Source: Maribacter sp. BPC-D8 (lineage in GTDB: Bacteria > Bacteroidota > Bacteroidia > Flavobacteriales > Flavobacteriaceae). Taken from it: 64,000 nt of DNA. This document shows positions 54,447 to 63,005 of the stretch, piece after piece (positions within the stretch are counted from its first letter, which is position 1; every line of letters starts with the position of its first letter). The DNA lies in the NCBI RefSeq assembly GCF_035207705.1, contig NZ_CP128187.1:1488001-1552000 (forward strand). Reading direction: 5' to 3'. The notes beneath the pieces are model-generated. The model was not told the origin of the DNA. It ran no database searches and was given only the letters and a program-made list of their open reading frames with translations. The translations under genes were made by a program, and so were the position numbers.

Positions 54447-54606
54447 TTTAAGGCTATCAATTTTAAGAGTGCAAAACTACATGAGCTATGAAGGTATAAA
54501 ATGGTAGTAAAGATTCCAATTATGGTATTATTAGAACATCTAATACCTTAAAGGAGGTATTTATTGAATAATATGGTAGATTTATATAGAATTATACCAT
54601 AATTAC
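54447..54606. promoter_or_regulatory. Divergent control region of efflux operon and AraC regulator
   Basis: GGTATTA (54524-54530) and TAATACC (54541-54547) form a 7-bp inverted repeat around 10 nt, in the centre of the region. ATGGTA occurs at 54501 and 54573, with its complement TACCAT at 54595-54600, close to the AraC start. These are plausible AraC-type binding sites, unproven. An AAGGAGG at 54550 is too far (about 50 bp) from the ATG to act as a ribosome site. Confidence 0.5.
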
Positions 54607-55503
54607 ATGGAAGACATACCTCAATTAGGAATAACGGAGCTTTATAAAGAAACAGGAATTAAGGAAAATAAGAACCACCCTGGGTTTATAATCTTTAAGG
54701 CTGAAAATGTTTCAGATTTAATGAAAAGTGGGAATCCGTTTAGAAACCTCAATTATGGTGTGTCATTTTTTATGGAGGGTGATGGTGAATTGAATATAGA
54801 TTTTAACACCTATAAGTCAAATAGCAACTCTGTTTACTTCTGTAGTCCGGGGCAAGTTTTTGCTGCAAAAGGCAATTTCACTAGCGGATTTGGGGTGCTC
54901 TTTCAAAAAGATTTTATGCTAAAGCCTAGCTCACAGCAGTGGTTACAATCGCTGCCCATATTTAGTAGGTTTTTAAATAATCCTGTGATAGAGGTGTCAG
55001 AAACAGACAAGCGTATTTTTGAAGCCTTATTGAACGAAATGGACAATGAATACCACAGTAGCACCATTTTAAAATATGATGCTTTAGAAGCACTTTTAAC
55101 GTTGATGTTAGTTAGGCTCTCTAGAATATATGAAAGAACGCAGGGAGAAAAAATTAGTGTTGATGCTCACCACATAACAGCCTTAGAGTCGCTGATAAAT
55201 AAACAATATAAAAGCAACAGAAGTGTTGCCGAGTATGCATCGCAAATGTATATGACACCACAAAACCTGAACCGTATTACCAAAAAGGCAATTGGTAAAA
55301 GTGTTAGTGAGCTTATAAATGAAAAGCTAATTATTGAAATTAAACGCTACTTGGTGCATACAGATATGAGTAGTGAAGAAATTGCCCATTTCTTTAATTT
55401 TTACGATAATTCTTATTTTACAAAAACCTTCAAAAAAGCAGTTGGTGAAACCCCAAAAACCTTTAGAAAAAATCAGAAACAGTTATATAAATTGAGAGCT
55501 TAA
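54607..55503 (+). CDS. AraC-family transcriptional regulator
   Basis: A 298-residue protein. The N-terminal cupin-like sensor part (YGVSFFMEGDGELNIDF, YFCSPGQVFAAKG) and two C-terminal HTHs (NRSVAEYASQMYMTPQNLNRITKKAIG; SSEEIAHFFNFYDNSYFTKTFKKAVGETPKTFRK, about 265-295) are present. The gene is divergent from the RND efflux operon with a shared 160-bp control region, the common layout for a local regulator. The ligand is unknown. Confidence 0.92.
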   Translation: MEDIPQLGITELYKETGIKENKNHPGFIIFKAENVSDLMKSGNPFRNLNYGVSFFMEGDGELNIDFNTYKSNSNSVYFCSPGQVFAAKGNFTSGFGVLFQKDFMLKPSSQQWLQSLPIFSRFLNNPVIEVSETDKRIFEALLNEMDNEYHSSTILKYDALEALLTLMLVRLSRIYERTQGEKISVDAHHITALESLINKQYKSNRSVAEYASQMYMTPQNLNRITKKAIGKSVSELINEKLIIEIKRYLVHTDMSSEEIAHFFNFYDNSYFTKTFKKAVGETPKTFRKNQKQLYKLRA

Positions 55504-55575
55504 CTACAACGACATTACCTATAAAGCATTAGGCAACCTAAATTTAATATATAATTAGCATTACAATTAATTATT

Positions 55576-55593
55576 ATATCGTAATATTGCAAT
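55576..55593. promoter_or_regulatory. Possible ArsR operator
   Basis: ATATCGTAATATTGCAAT has an imperfect dyad around TAATATT and lies 19 bp before the arsR start. ArsR-type boxes in Bacteroidota often have a similar ATCGTAATATT core. The inexact symmetry makes this tentative. Confidence 0.45.
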
Positions 55594-55611
55594 GAAACAA
55601 TTAAGCAGATT

Positions 55612-55941
55612 ATGGGATTAGCCAAAACAGAAATATTTACCGATGAACAAAATGAAATTTCTTTATTCGCGAAAGTATTCGGTCACCCTGCACGCGTAGC
55701 TATTTTACAATACCTATTTAAACTAGACAGTTGTATTTGTGGAGATTTAGTGAACGAAATAGGTCTTGCCCAACCTACCATCTCTCAACACCTGAAAGAA
55801 CTAAAACAATTAGGTCTTATAAAAGGTAATGTAGAAGGCACCAGTGTTTGTTATTGTATAGACAAAACCAACTGGTCACATATGAAACAAGTAATGGTGC
55901 AGTTTTTAGACCAAGATGTAACTAACAACGATTGTTGCTAA
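55612..55941 (+). CDS. arsR: ArsR/SmtB-family metalloregulator
   Basis: A 109-residue winged-helix protein: a helix with FGHPARVAILQYLFKLDSCICGDLVNEIGLAQPTISQHLKELK at about 24-66. The two cysteines in SCICGDL are well placed to bind arsenite, as in the ArsR alpha-3N type. It ends in NNDCC. First gene of the arsenic operon; it would leave the DNA and permit expression when arsenite binds. Confidence 0.92.
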   Translation: MGLAKTEIFTDEQNEISLFAKVFGHPARVAILQYLFKLDSCICGDLVNEIGLAQPTISQHLKELKQLGLIKGNVEGTSVCYCIDKTNWSHMKQVMVQFLDQDVTNNDCC

Positions 55942-56019
55942 AAAAATTTAAACACCTCTATCGCTTTATTACGATTAATAAACAAAAACAAGCATATAAT
56001 TTTAATTAAAAACAATAGC

Positions 56020-56487
56020 ATGAAACTATCAAAAATTAAAGAGCTTTTAGCTCAACAAGAGACTATAGCATTTCAATTACCGAACGGGGATTTAGTACCT
56101 AATCATTTTCACGTAACTGAGGTTGGTAAAATAACTAAGAATTTTATCGATTGTGGAGGTACTGTTCGTAATGAGGAAGTAGTAAACTTTCAATTGTGGA
56201 ATGCCAATGATTATGACCATAGACTTCACCCAGAAAAATTAATAAATATTATTGAGCTTTCAGAAAAAGTATTGGGCATAGAAGATTTAGAAATAGAGGT
56301 AGAATACCAAGGACAAACGATAGAGAAATTCGGACTCGATTTTAAAGGTACAAATTTCATACTAACGTCGAAACAAACAGATTGCTTGGCTAAAGACAAT
56401 TGTGGTATACCTGCTGAAAAACCAAAAGTAAAACTTGCCGAAGTTACTAATGAACCTTGTTGCGCACCTGACGGAAACTGCTGTTAA
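56020..56487 (+). CDS. DUF6428 protein with C-terminal metal-binding cysteine tail
   Basis: A 155-residue soluble protein of the DUF6428 group, which is repeatedly found in arsenic operons of Bacteroidota. The body has NGDLVPNHFHVTEVGKITKNF. The C-terminal 30 residues hold six cysteines, ending NEPCCAPDGNCC, a probable thiol site for arsenite or another soft metal. Biochemical function is unknown; scavenging or delivery of arsenite to the pump is a reasonable guess. Confidence 0.8.
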   Translation: MKLSKIKELLAQQETIAFQLPNGDLVPNHFHVTEVGKITKNFIDCGGTVRNEEVVNFQLWNANDYDHRLHPEKLINIIELSEKVLGIEDLEIEVEYQGQTIEKFGLDFKGTNFILTSKQTDCLAKDNCGIPAEKPKVKLAEVTNEPCCAPDGNCC

Positions 56488-56511
56488 CAAACCTATTATA
56501 AACTATAGACA

Positions 56512-57141
56512 ATGATTACTACCAAAATAGATATGTTACCAGAAATAGGCAATCTAATTAAAGGGTTACAACCAGATTCTATCACAGCAGAACGAAAAGT
56601 TGTTTTGCAACCACTGGTTGATTTCATACAAGAGAAAACTGCCAACGACCTAGAAATTAGAATAAATTTCATTTGCACTCATAACTCAAGAAGAAGTCAT
56701 TTATCTCAAGTTTGGGCGCAAACAATGGCTACTAACTTTGACATTAAAAATGTCTATTGTTATTCTGGTGGTACAGAAGCTACGGCTTTGTTTCCGATGG
56801 TGGCTGAGACTTTAAAAAATCAAGGATTTCAGATTCAGAAACTATCTGATACAAGCAACCCCGTGTATGCTATTAAGTTTTCTGAGAATGAGCATCCGGT
56901 AATTGGTTTTTCTAAATCTTATGAAGATTCATTTAATCCGGCTTCACAGTTTGCGGCAGTTATGACATGCTCGCAAGCAGATAGTGGTTGTCCGTTTATT
57001 GCAGGGGCAGAAAAAAGGATTCCAATTACCTTTGAAGACCCTAAAGCATTTGACAACACGCCGCAGCAAGCAGAAAAGTATGCAGAAAGAAGTTTACAGA
57101 TTGCAACAGAACTGTTTTATGTATTCTCACAAATCAAATAA
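56512..57141 (+). CDS. arsC: Low-molecular-weight phosphatase-type arsenate reductase
   Basis: A 209-residue protein with the LMW protein-tyrosine-phosphatase loop C55-x5-R61 in [13 protein letters not shown]. Enzymes of this class reduce arsenate to arsenite using thiols. The later cysteine in [17 protein letters not shown] may take part in the disulfide relay. Position between DUF6428 and the Acr3 pump gene supports the arsenate role over protein-phosphatase activity. Its end is 2 bp from the pump start. Confidence 0.88.
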   Translation: MITTKIDMLPEIGNLIKGLQPDSITAERKVVLQPLVDFIQEKTANDLEIRINFICTHNSRRSHLSQVWAQTMATNFDIKNVYCYSGGTEATALFPMVAETLKNQGFQIQKLSDTSNPVYAIKFSENEHPVIGFSKSYEDSFNPASQFAAVMTCSQADSGCPFIAGAEKRIPITFEDPKAFDNTPQQAEKYAERSLQIATELFYVFSQIK

Positions 57142-57143
57142 AA

Positions 57144-58199
57144 ATGGCATCTAAAAAACTAAACTTTCTAGATCAAAATTTAACCTGGTGGATTTTTGCT
57201 GCCATGGCTCTTGGTGTTGGTATCGGTTACTTTTTTCCAAGTTTTCCAGATATCATCAATACATTCAATAGTGGTACTACGAACATTCCAATAGCTATCG
57301 GATTAATACTCATGATGTATCCGCCTTTGGCGAAAGTGAACTATGCATTATTACCAAAGGTTTTTAGAAACACCAAAATTCTATCTATCTCTTTAATCTT
57401 AAACTGGATTATTGGTCCGGTACTAATGTTCATTTTAGCCATTACCTTTTTATCTGACTACCCAGAATATATGGTTGGTCTAATTCTTATTGGTCTGGCG
57501 CGTTGTATTGCCATGGTGTTGGTATGGAACGATCTTGCAGAAGGTAGCAGCGAATATGGAGCTGGTTTAGTTGCTTTAAATAGCATCTTTCAAGTATTTG
57601 CATATAGTTTCTATGCTTGGTTATTTATTACTGTGCTTCCGCCCTATTTCGGTTTTGAAGGTGCCATAGTAGATATCTCTGTTGGTACTATAGCAGAAAG
57701 TGTTGCCATCTATTTAGGACTACCCTTTTTAATGGGAATACTAAGTAGATTGATTTTAGTAAAACTCAAAGGCGAAGATTGGTATACGAATAAGTTCATA
57801 CCTGCAATTTCACCAATGACATTAATTGCTCTGCTATTCACCATTGTTATCATGTTCTCGTTGAAAGGAGAATTAATAGTCGAAATACCGATGGATGTGC
57901 TCATCATTGCAGTTCCGTTACTGATCTATTTCACTTTAATGTTCATTATAGGGTTTTTCTTTACAAAGGCAACAGGTGCAGCATATGATAAAACAGCATC
58001 AGTAGCATTTACGGCAGCCGGAAACAATTTTGAATTGGCTATTGCAGTTGCCATTGCAGTATTCGGACTCAATTCTGGTCAGGCATTTGCAGGAGTAATA
58101 GGTCCGTTAGTTGAGGTACCGGCACTGATATTTCTAGTTCGGGTTTCATTTTGGTTGAAGAAGAAATACTATGATAATCCGAATCCTAAATCAGCATAA
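57144..58199 (+). CDS. acr3: Acr3-family arsenite efflux transporter
   Basis: A 351-residue inner-membrane protein with about ten hydrophobic helices. [26 protein letters not shown] carries the Acr3 cysteine in the fourth helix, needed for arsenite transport, and [28 protein letters not shown] is the second conserved region. It exports the arsenite made by the preceding reductase. Last gene of the operon, before a strong terminator. Confidence 0.93.
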   Translation: MASKKLNFLDQNLTWWIFAAMALGVGIGYFFPSFPDIINTFNSGTTNIPIAIGLILMMYPPLAKVNYALLPKVFRNTKILSISLILNWIIGPVLMFILAITFLSDYPEYMVGLILIGLARCIAMVLVWNDLAEGSSEYGAGLVALNSIFQVFAYSFYAWLFITVLPPYFGFEGAIVDISVGTIAESVAIYLGLPFLMGILSRLILVKLKGEDWYTNKFIPAISPMTLIALLFTIVIMFSLKGELIVEIPMDVLIIAVPLLIYFTLMFIIGFFFTKATGAAYDKTASVAFTAAGNNFELAIAVAIAVFGLNSGQAFAGVIGPLVEVPALIFLVRVSFWLKKKYYDNPNPKSA

Positions 58200-58228
58200 T
58201 TTTTAAAAAAATATAGCAAATTTAACTA

Positions 58229-58259
58229 AGGTCAGGTTTTAATACCTGACCTCTTTTTT
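58229..58259 (+). terminator. Intrinsic terminator of the arsenic operon
   Basis: AGGTCAGGT (58229-58237) pairs with ACCTGACCT (58244-58252) around TTTAAT, followed by CTTTTTTG. Stem and T-run are both strong. Confidence 0.9.
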
Positions 58260-58450
58260 GTTTAATTATCTTCATTATCGATACAATTACAGCTCATTAC
58301 ATTAATAACTTTGCCTACCGATTTTAGTTACTATTAAAATCTATTTCTCTTTAAAATACAGTTATTACGATAAACTATCTTTGCATAAATTTATTTAGAA
58401 GTACGACATCAAGTTCAGGTGTAAACTGAGCCACGGTCAAATAACATCAT

Positions 58451-59584
58451 ATGATCAAAAGAATATTAAAAAAAATAATGATAACAACCCTAATTATAAT
58501 TGCCGTACTGGTAGTAGCTATTTTAGCATTCACCAATTTTTACCCAAGCTTCGGGGGCGATAGTACTAAAAGTCAGAAATTAGCCTATGAGCAATCGCAG
58601 CAATTTAAAGAAGGTAAATTTCGTAATGTATTACCGGTACCAGAAGATTTAGCCTTTTCTGACAAGCTTAGTTTGGCATATAAATTTTTCACTACCAAGG
58701 TGCCAAATGGTCGCCCTAAAGCAGATTTAGTTCCGCAAAAAATAGATTCTATAAACATTGCAGATTATAGCGGAGAAGCAAGAATGATCTGGTTCGGACA
58801 TTCCTCTTTCTTATTACAGATTGATGGAAAAAATATTCTAATTGATCCCATGTTTGGCGCAGTAGCAGCCCCTCACCCACTTTTAGGTGAAAAGCGTTTC
58901 AATAAAGAATTTCCCATAGCCATTGAGCAACTACCACGGATTGATGCTGTTATTTTCTCTCATGATCACTATGACCATTTAGATTACGAATCTGTTTTAA
59001 AGATAAAAGATAAAACCAATCATTTTTACACTCCGCTAGGTGTAGGTAATCATTTGACCGCATGGGGAGTTTCTGATAGTAAAATTACAGAGATGGATTG
59101 GTGGCAAGAGACTCAATTTGGTGATCTAAAATTTGTCTGCACGCCAGCACAACATTTCTCTGGTAGAGGGTTGAACAATGCACAGAGTACCTTGTGGAGT
59201 TCTTGGGTAATTACCTCAGCAAATGAAAATATCTTTTTTAGCGGTGATAGCGGTTATGCTGATCACTTTAAAGAAATAGGGGAAAAATACGGACCTTTTG
59301 ACCTGGCTTTAATGGAATGCGGACAGTACAATCAAATGTGGTCAGATATTCATATGATGCCCGAAGAAACCGCACAAGCTGGTATTGATGTAAAAGCAAA
59401 AAAGATAATGCCAATACACTGGGCAGGCTTTAAACTTGCCTTACATGAATGGACAGATCCTATTAAAAGAGTTGAAGCAAAAGCAACTGAGTTGAACTTA
59501 CAGGTAATTTCTCCACAAATTGGGCAAGAGATTATAGTAAAAGACTCGGTGAACAACTATGGTGATTGGTGGAAAGGGCTATAA
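58451..59584 (+). CDS. Membrane-anchored MBL-fold hydrolase (NAPE-PLD/RomA-like)
   Basis: A 377-residue protein with an N-terminal membrane segment (IMITTLIIIAVLVVAILAF). The metallo-beta-lactamase core has FSHDHYDHLDY, the metal motif HxHxDH, preceded by IWFGHSSFLLQIDG and followed by a GDSGY aspartate and PIHWAGFKLALHEW. This matches the NAPE-PLD/RomA branch, which hydrolyses phosphodiester or lactone bonds. The substrate is unknown. Transcribed before the second TetR gene, but separated by 82 bp. Confidence 0.87.
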   Translation: MIKRILKKIMITTLIIIAVLVVAILAFTNFYPSFGGDSTKSQKLAYEQSQQFKEGKFRNVLPVPEDLAFSDKLSLAYKFFTTKVPNGRPKADLVPQKIDSINIADYSGEARMIWFGHSSFLLQIDGKNILIDPMFGAVAAPHPLLGEKRFNKEFPIAIEQLPRIDAVIFSHDHYDHLDYESVLKIKDKTNHFYTPLGVGNHLTAWGVSDSKITEMDWWQETQFGDLKFVCTPAQHFSGRGLNNAQSTLWSSWVITSANENIFFSGDSGYADHFKEIGEKYGPFDLALMECGQYNQMWSDIHMMPEETAQAGIDVKAKKIMPIHWAGFKLALHEWTDPIKRVEAKATELNLQVISPQIGQEIIVKDSVNNYGDWWKGL

Positions 59585-59624
59585 TAACGCCCCTATATTT
59601 CGTTAAGAATAGGTTAAACACATC

Positions 59625-59651
59625 TAAAAACATTCTACACCGTATTTTATT
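59625..59651. promoter_or_regulatory. Probable operator of the second TetR (before its own gene)
   Basis: The core TAAAAACATTCTA at 59625-59637 recurs, inverted, before the haloacid dehalogenase gene (60295-60307). Over 27 bp the two sites agree at about 21 positions. It lies 16 bp before the TetR start codon. Confidence 0.7.
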
Positions 59652-59666
59652 AAGCATCTTTACGGT

Positions 59667-60269
59667 ATGAAGCAGGCATTAAAATCTGAACTATCAAAAC
59701 AACTGATACTAAATGAAGCATTTAAATTGTTTTATGAAGACGGTTTTAAAACTACCAGTATTGAAAAGATAATGAAGGCTACTACCTTAACAAAAGGTGC
59801 CTTTTACCATCACTACGCCAACAAGAAAGAATTAGGTTTAGAAGTTATCAGCCAAAAAGTACAAAGCCGAGTTCAAAAGAGAATGGTATATCCGCTATAT
59901 CAAAATGGTAATGCATATACTATCTTAGAAAATACTTTTCTTAACAGTCTTAAGTCTTTCTCTATTTACGAGAAGCAACATGGTTGCCCAACAAACAATT
60001 TAATAAATGAAATTGGCGACAATGAAAAGGTGTACCAAAAAGCTTTAAAGAATATCATTGAAGAATGGAAAACCGCCCTCATTGATTTAATAGAAAGAGG
60101 AAAAGTTGAAAATTCTATTAAACAAGATATTTCTAGTGCCGCTGTTGCAATTTATCTCATTAGTGCATTTGAAGGCATACGCGGAATTCGAAAATTATAC
60201 GATGACGATATAGTAATCAATGAATATTTAAATGGGCTATCTATATATTTAAAACAATTAAAACAATAA
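59667..60269 (+). CDS. TetR/AcrR-family transcriptional regulator
   Basis: A 200-residue regulator with the HTH at about 12-58 (ILNEAFKLFYEDGFKTTSIEKIMKATTL, KGAFYHHYANKKELGLEVI). The C-terminal part has the HGCPTNNLINEIG segment of the TetR_C_6-like group. A shared sequence before it and before the next gene suggests it represses both. Candidate ligands are the substrate or product of the haloacid dehalogenase. Confidence 0.9.
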   Translation: MKQALKSELSKQLILNEAFKLFYEDGFKTTSIEKIMKATTLTKGAFYHHYANKKELGLEVISQKVQSRVQKRMVYPLYQNGNAYTILENTFLNSLKSFSIYEKQHGCPTNNLINEIGDNEKVYQKALKNIIEEWKTALIDLIERGKVENSIKQDISSAAVAIYLISAFEGIRGIRKLYDDDIVINEYLNGLSIYLKQLKQ

Positions 60270-60280
60270 TTTTTTTACCC

Positions 60281-60307
60281 AAAAACATACCATATAGAAT
60301 GTTTTTA
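60281..60307. promoter_or_regulatory. Probable operator of the second TetR (before the haloacid dehalogenase)
   Basis: AAAAACAT (60281-60288) and ATGTTTTT (60299-60306) form a palindrome with a 10-nt centre, 14 bp before the ATG. Its right half TAGAATGTTTTTA is the inverse of the core at 59625-59637. Confidence 0.72.
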
Positions 60308-60321
60308 AAACAAATCTAAAC

Positions 60322-61107
60322 ATGAACAATAACAGAAGAGATTTTATTAAAAAATCAACGATACTAGGTGCAGCTGGTGTAACCATTCCCACTTTAGGGT
60401 TCGCATCACAAGATAAAAATGAGTTTATTGGCGAAAGACCAAAAGTGCTATTTTTCGATGTTAATGAAACCCTGTTAGACTTAACAGCAATGAAAGACAG
60501 TGTTGCAAAAGCTCTAAATGGCAGAAATGATTTGCTACCACTTTGGTTTACAACCATGTTACAATATTCATTAGTATCTACGGTAGCTAATCAATACAAT
60601 GATTTTGCGATTATTGGCGCTGCTGCATTACAAATGGTGGCTGCCAATAACGGTATTACAATAAGTCATGAAGATGCTAAAAAATCTATAGTCGACCCAA
60701 TTCGTTCTTTACCTGCTCACCCCGAAGTACCTGCGGCTTTACAATCTTTAAAAGATGCCGATTACAAACTTGTTTCGTTTACCAACTCATCTAACAAAGG
60801 TGTAGAGACACAATTTGAAAATTCAGGATTAACAAAATACTTTGATCAACGCCTTAGTATTGAAGATATGGGTAAATTTAAACCTCATGTCGATGCTTAT
60901 AATTGGGCAGCTAGAAAAATGAATATTCAACCACAAGAGTGTCTTTTGGTAGCAGCACACGGTTGGGATATCTCTGGAGCATTATGGGCAAATTGGAGAG
61001 GTGCATTTATAAGTAGACCTGGGGCGCAATTATACCCCCTATCCCCTACTCCAGAAATCAATGAATCCAATTTAAAATTGGTTGCCGATAAATTGATCAG
61101 TTTATAA
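60322..61107 (+). CDS. Tat-exported type II haloacid dehalogenase
   Basis: A 261-residue HAD hydrolase of the (S)-2-haloacid dehalogenase type. The Tat signal is explicit: RRDFIKKSTILGAAGVTIP, cleaved near FAS. The nucleophile D46 is in FFDVNETLLDL, with the VSFTNSSNKG and MGKFKPHVDAY motifs for the serine and lysine of the active site and a late VAAHGWDISGALWA aspartate. Type II haloacid dehalogenases release halide from 2-haloacids; export is unusual for them. First gene of the TetR-controlled run. Confidence 0.88.
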   Translation: MNNNRRDFIKKSTILGAAGVTIPTLGFASQDKNEFIGERPKVLFFDVNETLLDLTAMKDSVAKALNGRNDLLPLWFTTMLQYSLVSTVANQYNDFAIIGAAALQMVAANNGITISHEDAKKSIVDPIRSLPAHPEVPAALQSLKDADYKLVSFTNSSNKGVETQFENSGLTKYFDQRLSIEDMGKFKPHVDAYNWAARKMNIQPQECLLVAAHGWDISGALWANWRGAFISRPGAQLYPLSPTPEINESNLKLVADKLISL

Positions 61108-61126
61108 ATCAATAAAAAATTAAACT

Positions 61127-61861
61127 ATGAAATTAGAAGATAAAGTAATCATAATAACCGGTGCATCTAGAGGTATTGGACAAGAAGTGGCTTTTTTATT
61201 AGCAGAAAATGGCGCTAAAATAGTTGTCAATCATTCGAACAGTGAAAAAGATGCTGAAGCTACGGTTACTAAAATTAAAGATAATGGCGGTAATGCAATT
61301 GCTATTAAAGCAGATGTAAGCGATAGAGATCAGGTAACTCGGCTATTTGATCAAACTATAGCAGTATTTGGCAAGGTAGACGTATTGGTAAACAACGCTG
61401 GTGTCATGTTCAACAAAAAATTGAAAGACAACACTCAAGAAGATTTCAACAAACTTTTCGATGTGAATGTAAAGGGAGTTTTTAATATGTTGCAAGAGGC
61501 TGACAGTAAACTATCAGATAATGGTAACATTATCAATATATCTTCTAGCACAGTGAAACTAATGTTCCCTACCTACGCATTATACTCCGCCTCAAAAGCT
61601 GCCGTAGAGCAAATGACCAGAGTCTTTTCTAAAGAAATAGGCAGAGGAATTTCAGTTAATGCTTTAGCACCAGGCGCAACAGAAACAGAATTATTCTTAA
61701 ATGGAAAATCACAAGAGTTCATAGATAAATTAAGTTCAATGAATGCATTTGATAGATTAGCACAGCCTATAGATATTGCAAGAGTTGTTTTATTTTTAGC
61801 AAGTGATGATTCTAAATGGATTTCAGGTCAAGTCATTGGCGCTAACGGTGCATTAATATAA
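61127..61861 (+). CDS. Short-chain dehydrogenase/reductase
   Basis: A 244-residue classical SDR: TGASRGIG cofactor loop (11-18), NNAGVMF, catalytic serine in NISSSTV and YSASKAAV. It continues with NALAPGATETELF, as in FabG-like members. NADP preference is likely from VNHSNSEKD. Lies 19 bp after the dehalogenase, so probably co-expressed; may oxidise or reduce the hydroxyacid product. Confidence 0.93.
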   Translation: MKLEDKVIIITGASRGIGQEVAFLLAENGAKIVVNHSNSEKDAEATVTKIKDNGGNAIAIKADVSDRDQVTRLFDQTIAVFGKVDVLVNNAGVMFNKKLKDNTQEDFNKLFDVNVKGVFNMLQEADSKLSDNGNIINISSSTVKLMFPTYALYSASKAAVEQMTRVFSKEIGRGISVNALAPGATETELFLNGKSQEFIDKLSSMNAFDRLAQPIDIARVVLFLASDDSKWISGQVIGANGALI

Positions 61862-61887
61862 TCTTATACACATATAAATAACTACCC

Positions 61888-62703
61888 ATGAATTTTAAAA
61901 TTACCAGCATATTAGTATTAAGTATCATCATCACTTCTTGCAAAGGGGAACAAACTGCTAAAAAAGAAACTAATCAAACTCCTGAATTCACGAATAAAGG
62001 AGAAGAATTGGTTTCAAAAATGCTTGAAAAAGTCGGCGATTATAAAACGCTTCGTAGTAAGGAAGATGTCGTGTACACATACACCTACCAGACACCAGAT
62101 GGTAAAACTGATATTTCAACAGAGAAGTACATTTTCGATGGTGAGTTATCTTATGGAAAGTACGAGCAACACCAAAGAACTTTAAGTGACTTACAGGGTA
62201 CAATTGAACAAGGTTACGACGGTAAAGAGTTTTGGTTAAAACATAATGGAGAAATTCTAAACGATAGCATTGCCTTAAAAAGAGTTGCTTTTAATAGACC
62301 TACTAATTTCTATTGGTTTACCATGTTTCAAAAGTTAATGGACAAAGGCGTTTCGTATGAGTATTTAGGCGAAAAAACCTTAAAAGAAATTCCTTATGAA
62401 ATTGTAAAAGTGTCCTTCAATTTTGGAGACTCGAAGCCAACAGATATTTATCAGCTATACATTAATAAAAACACATCTCTTGTTGATCAGTTTCTATTTA
62501 CGGTTGCAGACTTTGGTGCTATGGAAACTCCGAATTTAATGACCTTAGAATATGAAGATGTGGACGGAATGCTTTTCCCTACTAAGCGAAAATATAAGAA
62601 ATCTACTTGGGAAGCCGCAGTTAGCGACGATCCGTGGATAACCGTTAATTGGTCGAACATTAAATTCAATAACGATTTAGAAAGAAGTGAATTCGAAAAA
62701 TAA
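61888..62703 (+). CDS. DUF6503-type lipoprotein
   Basis: A 271-residue protein with a lipoprotein signal (ILVLSIIITSC, Cys near 18). It fits the DUF6503 LolA-like beta barrel: KMLEKVGDYKTLRSKEDVVYTYTY, KYIFDGELSYGKYE and IYQLYINKNTSLVDQFLFTV. The role is unknown. It is the last gene of the haloacid-dehalogenase run, 26 bp after the SDR gene and before a strong terminator. Confidence 0.82.
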   Translation: MNFKITSILVLSIIITSCKGEQTAKKETNQTPEFTNKGEELVSKMLEKVGDYKTLRSKEDVVYTYTYQTPDGKTDISTEKYIFDGELSYGKYEQHQRTLSDLQGTIEQGYDGKEFWLKHNGEILNDSIALKRVAFNRPTNFYWFTMFQKLMDKGVSYEYLGEKTLKEIPYEIVKVSFNFGDSKPTDIYQLYINKNTSLVDQFLFTVADFGAMETPNLMTLEYEDVDGMLFPTKRKYKKSTWEAAVSDDPWITVNWSNIKFNNDLERSEFEK

Positions 62704-63005
62704 GTGACTGATAATCATAAAATCAAACAAACTATTTTTAAACTTATAATAGCAGACAATCTACCTTTCGGTAGATTGTCTTTTTTTAAACAGTATATTA
62801 AGAATTAATCTGACTGAAATAGCTGTAACGAAATTCATGACCATTTTCTAATTTCAGACACCTTGAAGATTAACAAATTTTAATAATTGTTCTTAACAAA
62901 TTTAAATACATTGCAAGCCTGTTTAAAATGTAACAAAGACCTTATAAGTCTTTAAACAGAACTCAACTCATTTTTTTAATAACCAACTAACTACCAACAT
63001 AACTT
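62704..63005. other. Intergenic region with terminator and permease leader
   Basis: The first part holds the terminator at 62755-62787. The rest (62788-63005) is AT-rich leader of the permease gene, with no recognisable operator; TACATTGC near 62908 is a weak -7-like box. Confidence 0.4.
62755..62787 (+). terminator. Intrinsic terminator of the haloacid-dehalogenase operon
   Basis: GACAATCTACC (62755-62765) pairs with GGTAGATTGTC (62770-62780) around a TTTC tetraloop, followed by TTTTTTT. Confidence 0.92.

Noticed and set aside
54550..54556. AAGGAGG, a Shine-Dalgarno-like sequence
   Set aside because: It lies about 50 bp from the AraC start, and genes here do not use such sites.
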